NCBI RefSeq assembly: GCF_014203735.1
Contig: NZ_JACHJQ010000007.1
Span: 310,001 to 374,000 of the forward strand
Reading direction: 5' to 3'
DNA from: Actinophytocola algeriensis
GTDB taxonomy: Bacteria; Actinomycetota; Actinomycetes; Mycobacteriales; Pseudonocardiaceae
Length of the DNA stretch: 64,000 nt
Of this stretch, positions 35,585 to 45,585 are shown in pieces (within the stretch, counting starts at the first letter, position 1; every line of letters begins with the position of its first letter). The translations under genes were made by a program, and so were the position numbers. The notes beneath the pieces are model-generated. The model saw only the letters and a program-made list of their open reading frames with translations. It had not been told where the DNA came from and did no database searches.

Positions 35585-35878
35585 TCAGTCCTCGGGACCC
35601 AGCCACCGGCGACGCGCCGACAGAAGGTCCAGCTCCGGCCGTCCCGCGACCAGCCGCTCACACTCGTCCAGCACGTCGTCCACGTGCGACGCGTCGGCGG
35701 CGACCACGGCGACACCGATCAGTGATCGCCGGTGCTTGTCCAGGTGCCCGGCCTCGGCGACGGTCACCTCGAACCGCTTGCGCAGTTCGGCGATGACCGG
35801 CCGCACGGCCGAACGCTTCTCCTTCAACGAGCGGATGTCGCCAAGCAGCACATCCAGCTCGAGAGCCCCCACATACAA
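35585..35878 (-). CDS. DUF503 (YlxP-like) protein
   Basis: A 97-residue protein matching DUF503: MYVGALELDVLLGD, then SLKEKRSAVRPVIAELRKRF and VAEAGHLDKHRRSLIGVAVVA. The family lies between infB and rbfA in many Gram-positive genomes and is thought to be ribosome linked. The LKEKR motif is the family's most conserved point. Confidence 0.9.
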   Translation of the reverse strand: MYVGALELDVLLGDIRSLKEKRSAVRPVIAELRKRFEVTVAEAGHLDKHRRSLIGVAVVAADASHVDDVLDECERLVAGRPELDLLSARRRWLGPED

Positions 35879-35941
35879 CGGAAATCCTTGAAACGAGTAG
35901 GTCCCGGCGCCGCCTCGGAGGGCGGCGCCGGGAACGTCGAC

Positions 35942-38900
35942 TCAGTCGCGCGGCTTCTCGCGCAGCTCGTAGGTCTCGATGATGTCCTCGACCTTGAGAT
36001 CGCCGTAGTTGCCGAGCGTCAGACCACACTCGAAGCCCTCGCGGACCTCGACGGCGTCGTCCTTGAAGCGGCGCAGCGAGCTGATCGGCAGGCCCTCCTG
36101 GACCACGACACCGTCGCGGAGCAGCCGGGCCTTGGCGTTGCGCCGGATCTCGCCGGAGAGCACCATGCAACCCGCGATCGTGCCGACCTTCGAGGACTTG
36201 AACACGTCGCGCACCTCGGCGCGGCCGAGCTCGACCTCTTCGTAGACCGGCTTGAGCATGCCCTTCAGGGCCTGCTCGATCTCGTCGATCGCCTGGTAGA
36301 TGACCGAGTAGTACCGGACGTCGATGCCCTCGCGGTTGGCCTGCTCGGTGACCTTGCCCTCGGCGCGGACGTTGAACCCGAGGATGATCGCCTCGGACGC
36401 GATCGCCAGGTCCACGTTGGCCTTGGTGATGCCACCGACACCGCGGTCGATCACCCGCAGCTCGACCTCTTCACCCACGTCGAGCTGGGTGAGCGCGTCC
36501 TCGAGTGCCTCGACGGTACCCGAGTTGTCGCCCTTGATGATCAGGTTGAGCTGGCTGGTCTCCTTGAGCGCCGAGTCCAGGTCCTCGAGGCTGATCCGCT
36601 TGCGCCGCGAGGCGTTGGCCGCGTTGCGCATGCGGGCCGCTCGGCGCTCGGCGATCTGCCGTGCCGTGCGGTCCTCGTCGACCACCAGGAAGGTGTCACC
36701 CGCGCCGGGCACCGACGTGAAGCCGATGACCTGGACGGGCCGCGACGGGGTCGCCTCGGTGATGTCCTCGTTGAACTCGTCGACCATCCGGCGCACGCGA
36801 CCGTAGGCGTCGCCCGCCACGATCGAGTCGCCGACGCGCAGCGTGCCGCGCTGGACCAGCACCGTGGCGACCGGGCCGCGACCGCGGTCCAGGTGCGCCT
36901 CGATGGCGACGCCCTGCGCCTCCATCTCCGGGTTGGCCCGCAGGTCGAGCGCCGCGTCCGCGGTGAGCACGACCGCCTCGAGCAGCCCGCCGATGTTGAT
37001 GTTCTGCCGCGCGGAGATGTCGACGAACATCGTCTCGCCGCCGTACTCCTCGGCGACCAGCCCGTACTCGGTGAGCTGCTGGCGCACCTTCTGCGGGTTG
37101 GCACCTTCCTTGTCGATCTTGTTGACCGCGACCACGATCGGCAGGTCAGCGGCCTGCGCGTGGTTGATGGCCTCCACCGTCTGCGGCATGACGCCGTCGT
37201 CGGCGGCGACCACGATGATCGCGATGTCCGTCGAGTTCGCACCACGAGCACGCATGGCGGTGAACGCCTCGTGACCCGGGGTGTCGATGAAGGTGATCAG
37301 CCGCTCGTTGCCGTCGACGTCGACCGCGACCTGGTAGGCACCGATGTGCTGGGTGATGCCACCGGCCTCGCCCTCGTGCACGGTCGTCTTCCGGATGGTG
37401 TCCAGAAGTCGCGTCTTACCGTGGTCGACGTGACCCATGACGGTCACGACCGGCGGCCGCGCCTGCAGCTCCTCCTCGCCACCGGCGTTCTCGCCGTAGG
37501 AGATGTCGAAGGAGTCGAGCAGCTCGCGGTCCTCCTCCTCCGGGGAGACGACCTGCACCTTGTAGTTCATCTCGGTGCCGAGCAGCTCGAGCACGTCGTC
37601 GGAGACCGACTGCGTCGCGGTGACCATCTCACCGAGGTGGAACAGCACCTGCACCAGCGAGGCCGGGTTGGCGTTGATCTTCTCGGCGAAGTCGGTCAGC
37701 GAGGCACCACGCGGGAGACGGATCGACTCGCCGTTGCCCTTGGGGAGGCGAACACCGCCGACGCTGGGCGCCTGCATGTTCTCCATGTACTCCTGGCGCT
37801 TCTGCCGCTTCGACTTGCGGCCACGCCGGGACGGCCCACCGGGCCTGCCGAACGCACCCGCGGCGCCACCGCGACCGCCACCGGAGCCGGGACGGCCACC
37901 GCCGCCACCGCGGAAGCCACCGCCACCACCGGCCGGGGCACCGCCGCCGCCACCGGGACGGTAGCCACCGCCACCGCCGCCGCCGCCACCACCGGGACCG
38001 CCGCGGAAACCGCCGCCACCGCCACCGGGACCGCCACGTGCGCCACCGCCGCCACCGCCACCGGGACCGCCACGCGCGCCGCCACCAGGGCCGCCACGTG
38101 CGCCGCCACCGGGACCACCGCGGCCGCCACCGGCCGGACGAGCAGGCCGAGGGGGCATCATGCCCGGGTTGGGCCGGGGCGGCATCGAGCCGGGCGATGG
38201 CCGGTTGCCGCCACCCGCGGGTGCGCCGCCGCCACGCGGGCCGGGCGCCGGACGGTCGCCACCGGGACGAGCCGCACGATCGCCGCCGGGCGCGCCCTGA
38301 CCAGTCGGCCGGGGGCCGGGAGTGGGACGAGCGGGCGGCGCGCCAGCGCCGACGCCGAACGGGTTGTTGCCAACGCGCGGCGCACGCGGGCCAGGCTTGG
38401 GCGACTGCCGCTTGGGCGGCACGACCTGGCCACCCTGGTTGTTGTCCCGGGCGGCCGCGGGCTGCTGGGCCTGCGGCTGCTGCTGCTGAACCGGCGGCTG
38501 CTGCTGGGCCGGTGCCGGAGCTGGGGCCGGCGCCTCAGCGGGGGCGGGCGTCGACGGCCGGGCCGGGCCGGGCCGCGGGCCTGGGCCCGCCGCCGGCTGC
38601 CTCGGTGCCTCGGTCGTCTCCACCTTCGCGGCGGCCGGCTGCGGGGCCGGCGGCCTCGGGCCTGGCTTCATCGCCGGCTTCGGAACGGTCTGCGCCACCG
38701 CTTCGGTGACCTCCGGCTCACTGGGACTCGCCGCGGGCTTCGGCTGCGCCGGGGCTGCTTGGGGTTGGGACCTGCGCGCGCCGTCGGACTTGGCGCCGCC
38801 TGCCTTGGGGTATGCGTCTCGCAGCCGCCGGGCCACCGGGGCCTCGACGGTCGACGACGCGCTCTTCACGAACTCTCCGAGCTCCTTGAGCTTCGAGAGG

Positions 38901-38962
38901 ACGTCCTTGCTGGTTACACCGAGCTCCTTAGCGAGCTCGTGCACTCGGGCCTTGCCTGCCAC
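35942..38962 (-). CDS. infB: translation initiation factor IF-2
   Basis: A 1006-residue IF-2, which delivers fMet-tRNA to the 30S P site and drives subunit joining. The N-terminal IF2_N motif ([20 protein letters not shown]) is followed by about 350 residues of Pro/Ala/Gln and then Gly/Arg-rich sequence (roughly residues 270-380, GGGG-GG tracts), a second IF2_N unit ([22 protein letters not shown]) and the G domain: GHVDHGKT (about 508), DTPGHEAF and NKID. The C-terminal domains end at LREKPRD. The Gly-rich insert is long even for an actinobacterium and is encoded by GGNGGN repeats (37.85-38.15 kb). Confidence 0.97.
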   Translation of the reverse strand: MAGKARVHELAKELGVTSKDVLSKLKELGEFVKSASSTVEAPVARRLRDAYPKAGGAKSDGARRSQPQAAPAQPKPAASPSEPEVTEAVAQTVPKPAMKPGPRPPAPQPAAAKVETTEAPRQPAAGPGPRPGPARPSTPAPAEAPAPAPAPAQQQPPVQQQQPQAQQPAAARDNNQGGQVVPPKRQSPKPGPRAPRVGNNPFGVGAGAPPARPTPGPRPTGQGAPGGDRAARPGGDRPAPGPRGGGAPAGGGNRPSPGSMPPRPNPGMMPPRPARPAGGGRGGPGGGARGGPGGGARGGPGGGGGGGARGGPGGGGGGFRGGPGGGGGGGGGGYRPGGGGGAPAGGGGGFRGGGGGRPGSGGGRGGAAGAFGRPGGPSRRGRKSKRQKRQEYMENMQAPSVGGVRLPKGNGESIRLPRGASLTDFAEKINANPASLVQVLFHLGEMVTATQSVSDDVLELLGTEMNYKVQVVSPEEEDRELLDSFDISYGENAGGEEELQARPPVVTVMGHVDHGKTRLLDTIRKTTVHEGEAGGITQHIGAYQVAVDVDGNERLITFIDTPGHEAFTAMRARGANSTDIAIIVVAADDGVMPQTVEAINHAQAADLPIVVAVNKIDKEGANPQKVRQQLTEYGLVAEEYGGETMFVDISARQNINIGGLLEAVVLTADAALDLRANPEMEAQGVAIEAHLDRGRGPVATVLVQRGTLRVGDSIVAGDAYGRVRRMVDEFNEDITEATPSRPVQVIGFTSVPGAGDTFLVVDEDRTARQIAERRAARMRNAANASRRKRISLEDLDSALKETSQLNLIIKGDNSGTVEALEDALTQLDVGEEVELRVIDRGVGGITKANVDLAIASEAIILGFNVRAEGKVTEQANREGIDVRYYSVIYQAIDEIEQALKGMLKPVYEEVELGRAEVRDVFKSSKVGTIAGCMVLSGEIRRNAKARLLRDGVVVQEGLPISSLRRFKDDAVEVREGFECGLTLGNYGDLKVEDIIETYELREKPRD

Positions 38963-39052
38963 TGCTCTCCTCGTCCGAGTGAGGCCGGCGGCACTTGACC
39001 CGCGCGACCTCGTCTATTGCCTGACGTTCATGGCTTCAGCTTCACGGCTGAC

Positions 39053-39418
39053 TCATGACGGGTCGACCTGCTTTCGTTCGTCCAGCCCGGTCCGGGAAGA
39101 TCCCGTGCCGGTCGTGCGGTGAACCAGTGCCTCCAGCTGGGCTCGGAGGCCTCCGGTGTCGGGCGGCTCCGGTACGCGTAACGCTCTCGCGAACGCGCGC
39201 CGCCGCTCGGCCTTGCTCAGGCAACCGAGATCGGGATGCACCCACGCCCCGCGACCCGGAAGTGATCTTCGCAGATCGAGAGCGAGTTCCCCATCCGAAA
39301 TCACGACCCGGAGCAACTCACCGGACAACGCCCTGGTCCGGCAGCCGACACAAGTGCGCACCGGGCCAGAGGCCGGTGCTGACGCGTGCGAGGGCGCCGG
39401 TCCAGATCGTCGAACCAC
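39053..39418 (-). CDS. ylxR: YlxR (DUF448) RNA-binding-type protein
   Basis: A 121-residue YlxR with the family motif RTCVGCRTRALSGELLRVV (residues 21-39) and GRGAWVHPDLGCLSKAERRRAFARAL, which form a small RNA-binding-like fold. YlxR lies between nusA and infB in most Gram-positives; roles in RNase P modulation and gene regulation have been reported in Bacillus and relatives. The GTG start is 22 nt after the nusA stop. Confidence 0.9.
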   Translation of the reverse strand: MVRRSGPAPSHASAPASGPVRTCVGCRTRALSGELLRVVISDGELALDLRRSLPGRGAWVHPDLGCLSKAERRRAFARALRVPEPPDTGGLRAQLEALVHRTTGTGSSRTGLDERKQVDPS

Positions 39419-39440
39419 TGATGAGTCTATCCCGTCCGTG

Positions 39441-40481
39441 TCAGTCAGCCGAACCCGACGCCGGTGCGACCTGCCCCACGTCGCCGGAAGCCTCTTCCGG
39501 GTCGGCGGGAGCGGCGTCGCTCCGGATGTCGATTCGCCAGCCGGTCAGGCGGGCGGCGAGGCGGGCGTTCTGGCCCTCCTTGCCGATCGCCAGCGACAGC
39601 TGGAAGTCCGGCACGACGACTCGAGCGGTCTTCGCCCGTTCGTCGACCACGCGGACGGAGATCACCTTCGCAGGCGACAACGCGTTGCCGACGAAGGTGG
39701 CCGGATCGTCCGAGTGGTCGATGATGTCGATCTTCTCCCCGAGCAGCTCGCTCATCACGTTGCGCACCCGCGCCCCCATCGGGCCGATGCACGCGCCCTT
39801 GGCGTTGACGCCGGGGACCGTGGACCGGACCGCGATCTTGGAGCGGTGGCCGGCCTCGCGCGCGACCGCCGGGATCTCGACGGTGCCGTCGGCGATCTCC
39901 GGGACCTCGAGCGCGAACAGCCGCCGCACCAGGTTCGGGTGCGATCGGGACAACGTGATCTGGGGTCCCCGTGTTCCCCGGCTCACCCCGAGCACGTAGC
40001 ACTTGATGCGCGTGCCGTGCTCGTAGCGCTCGCCGGGCACCTGCTCGACCGAGGGCAGGACGCCCTCGGTGTCGCCGACCTGGACCACGACCATGCCGCG
40101 GGAGTTGGCGCGCGCGTCGCGCTGCACCACACCGGCGACGATCTCGCCCTCCTTGGCGGAGAACTCGCCGAAGGTCTTCTCGTTCTCGGCGTCCCGCAGG
40201 CGCTGCAGGATGACCTGGCGCGCGGTCGTGGCGGCGATCCGGCCGAAGCCCTCCGGCGTGTCGTCCCACTCGTTGAGCAGCTCGCCGTCCTGGCCGAACT
40301 CGGACGCGAGCACGCGGACCACGCCGGTGCGCCGGTCGATGTCGATGCGCGCGTGCGCCTGGTGGCCCTCGGTGTGCTTGTACGCGGTGAGCAGCGCCGT
40401 CTCGATCGCCTCGATCACCGTGTCGAAGGGGATGTCCTTGTCACGTTCGATGGCACGCAGTGCCGCGATGTCGACATTCAC
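39441..40481 (-). CDS. nusA: transcription termination/antitermination factor NusA
   Basis: A 346-residue NusA: N-terminal RNA-polymerase-binding domain ([19 protein letters not shown]), S1 domain ([11 protein letters not shown]), KH1/KH2 with the [25 protein letters not shown] motif and [24 protein letters not shown] near the end. As in other actinobacteria there is no C-terminal acidic repeat pair. GTG 40481 overlaps the rimP stop (GTGA), so it is translationally coupled. Confidence 0.96.
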   Translation of the reverse strand: MNVDIAALRAIERDKDIPFDTVIEAIETALLTAYKHTEGHQAHARIDIDRRTGVVRVLASEFGQDGELLNEWDDTPEGFGRIAATTARQVILQRLRDAENEKTFGEFSAKEGEIVAGVVQRDARANSRGMVVVQVGDTEGVLPSVEQVPGERYEHGTRIKCYVLGVSRGTRGPQITLSRSHPNLVRRLFALEVPEIADGTVEIPAVAREAGHRSKIAVRSTVPGVNAKGACIGPMGARVRNVMSELLGEKIDIIDHSDDPATFVGNALSPAKVISVRVVDERAKTARVVVPDFQLSLAIGKEGQNARLAARLTGWRIDIRSDAAPADPEEASGDVGQVAPASGSAD

Positions 40482-41011
40482 CTCGACCCCTCCTCTTCGT
40501 GTGTCAGTTGGGCGATCTCCGCCGCGGGTGGCTCTTTGAACTCCACCTCGATGACGGCGTGTTCGATGTCTGTGTAGGCCACGCGGCGCAACTGCCCCTC
40601 GACCAGCAGCTCGACGTCGTCGTCGCCCGCGTCGCCGACGCGGGCGAGGAACTTGGCTGCCGCGTCGCCACCGGCCTGCGTGACCGAGACCTTCCGCAGC
40701 CGCGCGCGGCGCCAGTGCCTCGGCTTGGTCAGCGGCCGGTCCAGGCCGGGCGAGGTGACCTCGAGCGTGTAGGCGGCGGCAAGGACGTCGTCGCGCGAGT
40801 CCAGCGCCTCCGACACCGCTCTCGACACCACGGCTACCTCGTCGAGGCCGATTCCGTCATCACCGTCGACGACGACCTTCACGATCTGCTTGCGGCCGGC
40901 CTGCTGGACGACCAGCTCCTCGAGTTCGAAACCGGCCTGTGCCACGGCGTCCGCGACGATTGGCTCCAGCTCCTCGCCGGCGCCGCCTGCGCGTTGTCGC
41001 TGACCTGGCAC
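40478..41011 (-). CDS. rimP: ribosome maturation factor RimP
   Basis: About 177 residues. It has [51 protein letters not shown] and the signature [14 protein letters not shown], the latter diagnostic of RimP, a 30S assembly factor acting on S12/S19. The frame extends to 41041, but the GTG at 41011 has GGGAG 6 nt upstream. It is first gene of the rimP-nusA-ylxR-infB operon and is divergent from the Tat lipoprotein gene. Confidence 0.92.
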   Translation of the reverse strand: MPGQRQRAGGAGEELEPIVADAVAQAGFELEELVVQQAGRKQIVKVVVDGDDGIGLDEVAVVSRAVSEALDSRDDVLAAAYTLEVTSPGLDRPLTKPRHWRRARLRKVSVTQAGGDAAAKFLARVGDAGDDDVELLVEGQLRRVAYTDIEHAVIEVEFKEPPAAEIAQLTHEEEGSR

Positions 41012-41148
41012 GTGCCGCTCCCTGCTGTTGTGGACGTTCACCTTGCGTGGTTGCCAAGCGTATCTCGTCTGCCCTGACGCCCTGGCCCCGAGCAGGCATG
41101 GTGCGTCCGACCGGGTGGCGGAGCGGCCTGGCAGTATGACCGCCTGTG

Positions 41149-41616
41149 ATGGTCACCCGTCGAGCGGCACTGCGTCTTGGCCTACAGGTCGGCACAGTGG
41201 CCGCCCTGGTACCGGTGGTGGCGGCGTGCACGGAGGAGCCGTCCGCCCCGCCACCTCCCGATCCGCTCGCCGAGCTCGCCGCGAAGGCCCGTGCCGACGC
41301 CGCACTGGCCACCGCCATCGCGACCGCGCAGCCCGCGCTCGCCACCGCCGCGACGGAGATCGCCACGGCGCGGACCGAGCACGCGACCGCGCTGCAGGCC
41401 GAGGTGGACCGCGAACGACCGCCCGTGTCGTCCTCCTCGACGCGGCCGCCCGCCACGCCGGACGTCCCCGCGGACGGGGTCGCCGCGCTCGTCGACGCCC
41501 TCACGACGGCGGAGAAGCAGGCCGCCGACCTGGTCGCCTCCGTGCCGCGCTACCGGGCCGGGCTGCTCGGGTCGGTCGCCGCGGGCTGCGCGAGCCTCCG
41601 GGTGGTGCTCACATGA
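41149..41616 (+). CDS. Tat-type lipoprotein, Ala-rich
   Basis: A 155-residue exported protein: twin arginine in MVTRRAALRLGLQVG, a hydrophobic core and lipobox-like VAAC, then Ala/Thr-rich helices (ATAIATAQPALATAATEIATA) and a helical C-terminus. It lies in the position occupied in M. tuberculosis by Rv2843, an alanine-rich membrane protein beside rimP. Function unknown. It overlaps the DUF4439 gene by 4 bp (ATGA). A GTG three bases upstream is an alternative start. Confidence 0.75.
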   Translation: MVTRRAALRLGLQVGTVAALVPVVAACTEEPSAPPPPDPLAELAAKARADAALATAIATAQPALATAATEIATARTEHATALQAEVDRERPPVSSSSTRPPATPDVPADGVAALVDALTTAEKQAADLVASVPRYRAGLLGSVAAGCASLRVVLT

Positions 41617-42092
41617 CCTCTCCCACGCCACCGCCGTCGCAGGGCCCTTCTTCGCTGCCGGACGACGCCGCACAGGCCACGCAGGACGCACTGGGTGCCG
41701 AGCACGCGGCCCTGTGGGTGTACGGGCTGGTGAGCGCGTTCCTGCCCGCCGACTACGGCAACGCGCTGCAGGAGGGCTCGAACGCGCACCGGGCGCGCCG
41801 GGACGCGACCGAGCTGCTGCTGAGCGGTGCCGGGCAGAGCCCGCGTTCCGCGGAGGCCGCGTACGTGCTGCCGCAGGAGGTGGCCGACGAGCCGTCCGCG
41901 CTCGCCGTGCTGGTCGTGGTGGAGACGGACGTGACGGTCGCGTGGCGCGCGGTGCTGGAGCGCACGGACGACAAGACGCTGCGCGCGGCCGCGCTGGGCG
42001 GTCTCACGGACGCGGCCGTGCGGGCCACGCGGTGGCGGCGCGCCGCGGGTCAGACGCCCGCGACGCCGCCGCTGCCGGGCACGCCCGGCTGA
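41613..42092 (+). CDS. ferritin-like DUF4439 protein
   Basis: A 159-residue four-helix protein: DALGAEHAALWVYGLVSAFLP, HRARRDATELLLSGAG, AVLVVVETDVTVAWRAVLE and AVRATRWRRAAG. The E..H (AEHAALW) and E (VVVETD) positions resemble the ferritin-like DUF4439 family, to which the M. tuberculosis protein encoded beside rimP (Rv2844) belongs by memory. Whether it binds metal is untested. It is coupled to the preceding lipoprotein gene. Confidence 0.8.
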   Translation: MTSPTPPPSQGPSSLPDDAAQATQDALGAEHAALWVYGLVSAFLPADYGNALQEGSNAHRARRDATELLLSGAGQSPRSAEAAYVLPQEVADEPSALAVLVVVETDVTVAWRAVLERTDDKTLRAAALGGLTDAAVRATRWRRAAGQTPATPPLPGTPG

Positions 42093-42095
42093 GGC

Positions 42096-42854
42096 TCAGC
42101 CCGACTTCGTGTCGACCTGCTGCGCGAGCAGCAGCGCGTCCTCGCAGACGGGGTCGAGGATGTTCTTCTCGTCCTTCTTCTGGTCCCCTTCGGTCTCGCT
42201 CTGGTCCTTGGGGTCCAGGTCGGCCTCGACGATGACGACCTCGTTGCCGTTCTGCTTGGCCGCGTAGCCGCCGCCCGCGCTCAGCCGGTCCATGCCCTCG
42301 ATCGTGACGCCGCGGTCCCGCACGACGTCGTTGACGTTGCCGGAGCCGTCCTCGTCCGTGAGCGCGCGCAGTTCCGCGGCCTTCTCGTCGTCGGGCATGG
42401 TGACCACCGAGACCGACGCGTAGACGGTGCGCCCGTCGACCTCCGTGACGAACAGCTGCTGGGACAGGTGGTCGCACGGGGTGGACTGCAGGTGCTCACG
42501 GATGCGGCCGTACGCGTGCTCCGCGCAGTTCTCGTCGGTGGCGGGCGAGGTCATGTCCGGGTGCGGCGTGAAGGCGTACCTGCCCTCGGCCTTCTGCTCG
42601 GTGCCGCCCTGGTCACCCGCGGTGTTCTCCTGTTTGCCGTCGTCGATGACGTAGTACCAGACCACACCGGAGATGACCGCGACCCCGACGAGGCCCAGGA
42701 TCCGCAACCCCCACTGCATGGCGGGGTTCCCCTTCGGCCGGGGTGGTTCGTCCTGGCGGAACTGGATCGGGGGTGGGCGATCCGGTGCCCTCTGCGGGCC
42801 GTTTGCGGGCCACTGCGGTTGCCCGGGGCGGTAAGGAGCCGACACGGGAGGCAC
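42096..42854 (-). CDS. single-pass membrane protein with extracytoplasmic domain
   Basis: A 252-residue protein: Pro-rich cytoplasmic N-terminus, one membrane helix (WGLRILGLVGVAVISGVVWYYVI, about 48-70), then an outside domain with three cysteines (NCAEHAYGR, TPCDHLS, and DPVCEDALLL near the end). This resembles actinobacterial DUF-type envelope proteins of unknown role. The 3' end lies 3 bp from the DUF4439 stop, converging. No functional motif. Confidence 0.7.
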   Translation of the reverse strand: MPPVSAPYRPGQPQWPANGPQRAPDRPPPIQFRQDEPPRPKGNPAMQWGLRILGLVGVAVISGVVWYYVIDDGKQENTAGDQGGTEQKAEGRYAFTPHPDMTSPATDENCAEHAYGRIREHLQSTPCDHLSQQLFVTEVDGRTVYASVSVVTMPDDEKAAELRALTDEDGSGNVNDVVRDRGVTIEGMDRLSAGGGYAAKQNGNEVVIVEADLDPKDQSETEGDQKKDEKNILDPVCEDALLLAQQVDTKSG

Positions 42855-42906
42855 CGTAACCGGACATACGTTGGTTAACCAGGGCGAGGTCCCATACCGG
42901 TCCTCG

Positions 42907-43932
42907 TCAGGGTCTGGTAGCCAGCGCCCCGAGCACCCGGTCGACGTCGTCCTCGGTGTTGTACAGGTGGAACGACAGCCGCGTCCTGCCCGCCCGTACG
43001 CTGCTCACCACCTCCGCGGCGGCCAGGCGTTCCCGCTGGTCAGCGGTGAGTTCGAGGGAGATGATCGCCGAGCCCGCCGGTTCGTGCCCCAGCTCGGTGA
43101 GCACCTTGTCGGCGAGCCGGACGCAGTGGTCCCGGACCTGTGCGAGGTCGAGCGCGGCCAGCCACTCGGTGGAGACGGCGGCACCCAGTTGCGAGAACCA
43201 GACCGGGGACAGGTCGAGCCGTCTGGCGGTGTCGGCGAGGCGCAGCGGCAAACCGTAGACGCCGTCCCAGGGGTCGGCGGCGGCGTACCAGTTGGCGACG
43301 TGCGGTGTCACCGGCCGGGCGTCCGGGTGGACGGCGAGCCAGGCCGCGCCGCGGGGCGCGAACAGCCACTTGTAGCTGCCGCCGACCACGTAGTCGGCCC
43401 AGGCCAGGTCCAGCGGCAGCCAGCCGACGGCCTGCGTGGCGTCGAGGAGTACCGGTGTGCCGGTGGCCGCCAGCGCGTCGAGGTCGGCGAGCACCCCGTC
43501 GGCGGACTGCACCACGCTCACGGCGACGAGGTCCGCGTCGGCGGCGGCCTCGGCGAGCCGCGCGTGCGGCACCTCGGTGACGGTGACACCCCGCTTCTCC
43601 TGCGCGGCGAACGGGAAGGTGACGCTGGTGAACTCGCTCCCCACGGTCACCACGCGGGTCCCGTCCGGCACGCTCGCGGCGACGAGGCCGACCAGCTGCG
43701 AGACGCTCGCCCCGCTCGCCACGTGCTCCGGTGCGACGCCGGTGAGCCGGGCCCAGTTCACCCGCGCTGCCGTGACGTACCGGTCGTACTGCGGCGGCCG
43801 CGCGGCACCCGTGCGCCAACCCGTGATCGCCTCGGCCACCGCGTCGGCGACCGCCGCCGACGGGATACCGATGCTCGCCGTGTTCAGGTACCCGGTCGGC
43901 ACGTCGAAGCGCGCCTCGAAAACCTCTCGCAC
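42907..43932 (-). CDS. class V aminotransferase-fold PLP enzyme
   Basis: A 341-residue protein with the PLP fold of class V aminotransferases and cysteine desulfurases: LLDATQAVGW (PLP-ring Asp164) and GGSYKWLFAPRG with the Schiff-base Lys188. The YLNTASIGIP start resembles isopenicillin N epimerase/kynureninase-like members rather than SufS, and there is no desulfurase catalytic cysteine loop. Substrate unknown. It is divergent from YjbQ with 108 bp between. Confidence 0.85.
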   Translation of the reverse strand: MREVFEARFDVPTGYLNTASIGIPSAAVADAVAEAITGWRTGAARPPQYDRYVTAARVNWARLTGVAPEHVASGASVSQLVGLVAASVPDGTRVVTVGSEFTSVTFPFAAQEKRGVTVTEVPHARLAEAAADADLVAVSVVQSADGVLADLDALAATGTPVLLDATQAVGWLPLDLAWADYVVGGSYKWLFAPRGAAWLAVHPDARPVTPHVANWYAAADPWDGVYGLPLRLADTARRLDLSPVWFSQLGAAVSTEWLAALDLAQVRDHCVRLADKVLTELGHEPAGSAIISLELTADQRERLAAAEVVSSVRAGRTRLSFHLYNTEDDVDRVLGALATRP

Positions 43933-44040
43933 ACGCTCGAACCTACCCGCGAGGATGCGCGCGTGATCACACCGTCACCGACGTCCACGCATCGGAGTGG
44001 CTCCTCGAGATCGAGGCGATCGCCGTGAGCTAATGGCGGC

Positions 44041-44448
44041 ATGGAGACCACCGAGATCGAGGTGCGGACCGGCGGCCACGAGGTCGTGCGCGACCTCACC
44101 GGGGACTGCGAGGAGTTCCTGTCGTCCGTCGGCGCGGCGGACGGGTTGCTGAACGTGTGGGTGCCGCACGCCACCGCGGGCATCGCGGTCATCGAGACCG
44201 GCGCGGGCAGCGACGACGACCTGCTGGCCGCGCTGCACGACCTGCTCCCAGCCGACGACCGCTGGCGGCACAAGCACGGCTCGAAAGGCCACGGGCGGGA
44301 CCACGTGCTCCCCGCACTGGTCCCGCCCTCGACCACCGTCCCCGTCGTCGGCGGCCGGCTCGCGCTCGGCACCTGGCAGTCGATCTGCCTGGTCGACACG
44401 AACGTCGACAACCACACGCGGAAGGTGCGGCTCAGCTACCTGAGCTGA
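44041..44448 (+). CDS. YjbQ/UPF0047 protein
   Basis: A 135-residue YjbQ-family protein: LLNVWVPHATAGIAVIETG, NHDP-like region DDDLLAALHDLLPADDRWRHKHG, then GHGRDHVLPALVPPSTTVPV and LGTWQSICLVD. These His-rich motifs define UPF0047, some members of which rescue thiamine-phosphate synthase mutants. The gene overlaps the convergent membrane protein by 17 bp. Confidence 0.88.
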   Translation: METTEIEVRTGGHEVVRDLTGDCEEFLSSVGAADGLLNVWVPHATAGIAVIETGAGSDDDLLAALHDLLPADDRWRHKHGSKGHGRDHVLPALVPPSTTVPVVGGRLALGTWQSICLVDTNVDNHTRKVRLSYLS

Positions 44449-45466
44449 CCAGCTCCCGCGACTGTGCCGGCGCCTCCGCCTGCTGCCGCCGCCCCGGCCA
44501 GACCATCACCACGAGCCCGACGACCGCCATCGACGCGAGGACGAGCATCCCGGTCCGCACGTCCGGCGCGTCCGGCGTGCCCTGCAGGAGGCTGCGGAGG
44601 CCTTCGGTGGAGAAGCGGAACGGCGTCCACGACCACAGCAGCGTGCGGTAGGCCGGGTCGAGCATCTCGGGCACGGCCCCCGCGACCGCCGGGGCGAGCA
44701 GGTACATCGGGCCGAGGATCGCGGCGGCACGCAGGTGGAGCAGGCGCAGCAGGGCCCCCTGGACCGACGCGAACGCGACAGCGGTGAGCAGCAGGAAGCC
44801 GAGTACGTCCCAGCCGAGGGTCAGCGAGGAGTCCCAGAGCTTCAGCAGCCCGGCGACCGCACCGGTGGCGAGCACGCTGACGGACAGGACGAGTGTGAGC
44901 CGTGCCCCTGCCCTGGTGCGTACTCCCGGCTTGACGACGAGCAGCCCGAACGCCATGGCCGCGACCAGGCCACCGATCCACAGGAGCGCGCTGGCGGCCA
45001 GCGGCGCGGTCCGGCCCGCGGTGCTTACGGCGTGCAGCGTCTCCACCTTGGGCGGCGCCACCTGCACGTTCTGCTGGGCGAGCGCACCCGCGAGCCCCTG
45101 CGCGGCGCCGGTGAGCACCTGCTGGGCGACCTGCGTGCCCTGCGGGTTCACGGCCCCGGACGTGACGATCGTGAGCGCGGGACCGGCGTTCAGCTCGAGG
45201 ATCCCGTAGATCTCCTTGTCGGCGAGGAGGTCCCTCGCCCGGGCCGGATCGGTGACCTGCCATTCGACGGCGTCCCCGCCCTGACCTGCGATCCGCTCGG
45301 CGGCCGCACCGAGCTGGGGCGGCGCGTCCCGCGGTACGGCGACCGCCAGTGGCAGGTGGTCGGGCGCGACGGTCGCCTGCGCGCCGAAGGTCAGGAACCC
45401 GAGCACCGTGGCGACGACCGCCCCCACGAGCCCCAGCCCCACCGCGACCGTGGTCGGGTTGCGCAT
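44432..45466 (-). CDS. YhgE/ABC-2-type membrane protein
   Basis: A 344-residue protein: N-terminal membrane helix, a soluble domain of about 120 residues (LADKEIYGILELNAGPAL, then SGAVNPQGTQVAQQVLTGAA), then five C-terminal helices beginning LAASALLWIGGLVAAMAFGLLV. This is the layout of YhgE/Pip-like ABC-2 membrane proteins, some of which serve in secretion or phage reception. No ATPase neighbour is present. Upstream is an inverted repeat ATTCA-N8-TGAAT at 45480-45497. Confidence 0.75.
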   Translation of the reverse strand: MRNPTTVAVGLGLVGAVVATVLGFLTFGAQATVAPDHLPLAVAVPRDAPPQLGAAAERIAGQGGDAVEWQVTDPARARDLLADKEIYGILELNAGPALTIVTSGAVNPQGTQVAQQVLTGAAQGLAGALAQQNVQVAPPKVETLHAVSTAGRTAPLAASALLWIGGLVAAMAFGLLVVKPGVRTRAGARLTLVLSVSVLATGAVAGLLKLWDSSLTLGWDVLGFLLLTAVAFASVQGALLRLLHLRAAAILGPMYLLAPAVAGAVPEMLDPAYRTLLWSWTPFRFSTEGLRSLLQGTPDAPDVRTGMLVLASMAVVGLVVMVWPGRRQQAEAPAQSRELVSSGS

Positions 45467-45479
45467 TTTCTACCCCTCG

Positions 45480-45497
45480 ATTCATCGTGCGTTGAAT
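45480..45497. promoter_or_regulatory. inverted repeat upstream of the YhgE-like gene
   Basis: ATTCA-TCGTGCGT-TGAAT, 14 nt upstream of the YhgE-like start; CGTTGAATT recurs directly at about 45542. Could be a TetR operator; no regulator is adjacent. Confidence 0.35.
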
Positions 45498-45585
45498 TTG
45501 GTGCCGACGGTACGCCTGTCCCGCAACGTGGGTCAACTGCCGTTGAATTGCAGGGTCTGTCGGTGGTCCGTGTCACGATGGCCGG

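Noticed and set aside
28602-40577. Very long plus-strand open frames (about 470-1090 codons) opposite the sugar-binding-protein, infB and nusA genes
   Set aside because: They mirror the codon bias of well-identified minus-strand genes, have no family motifs and are rich in Arg, His, Val and Gln; such frames are expected in high-GC DNA.
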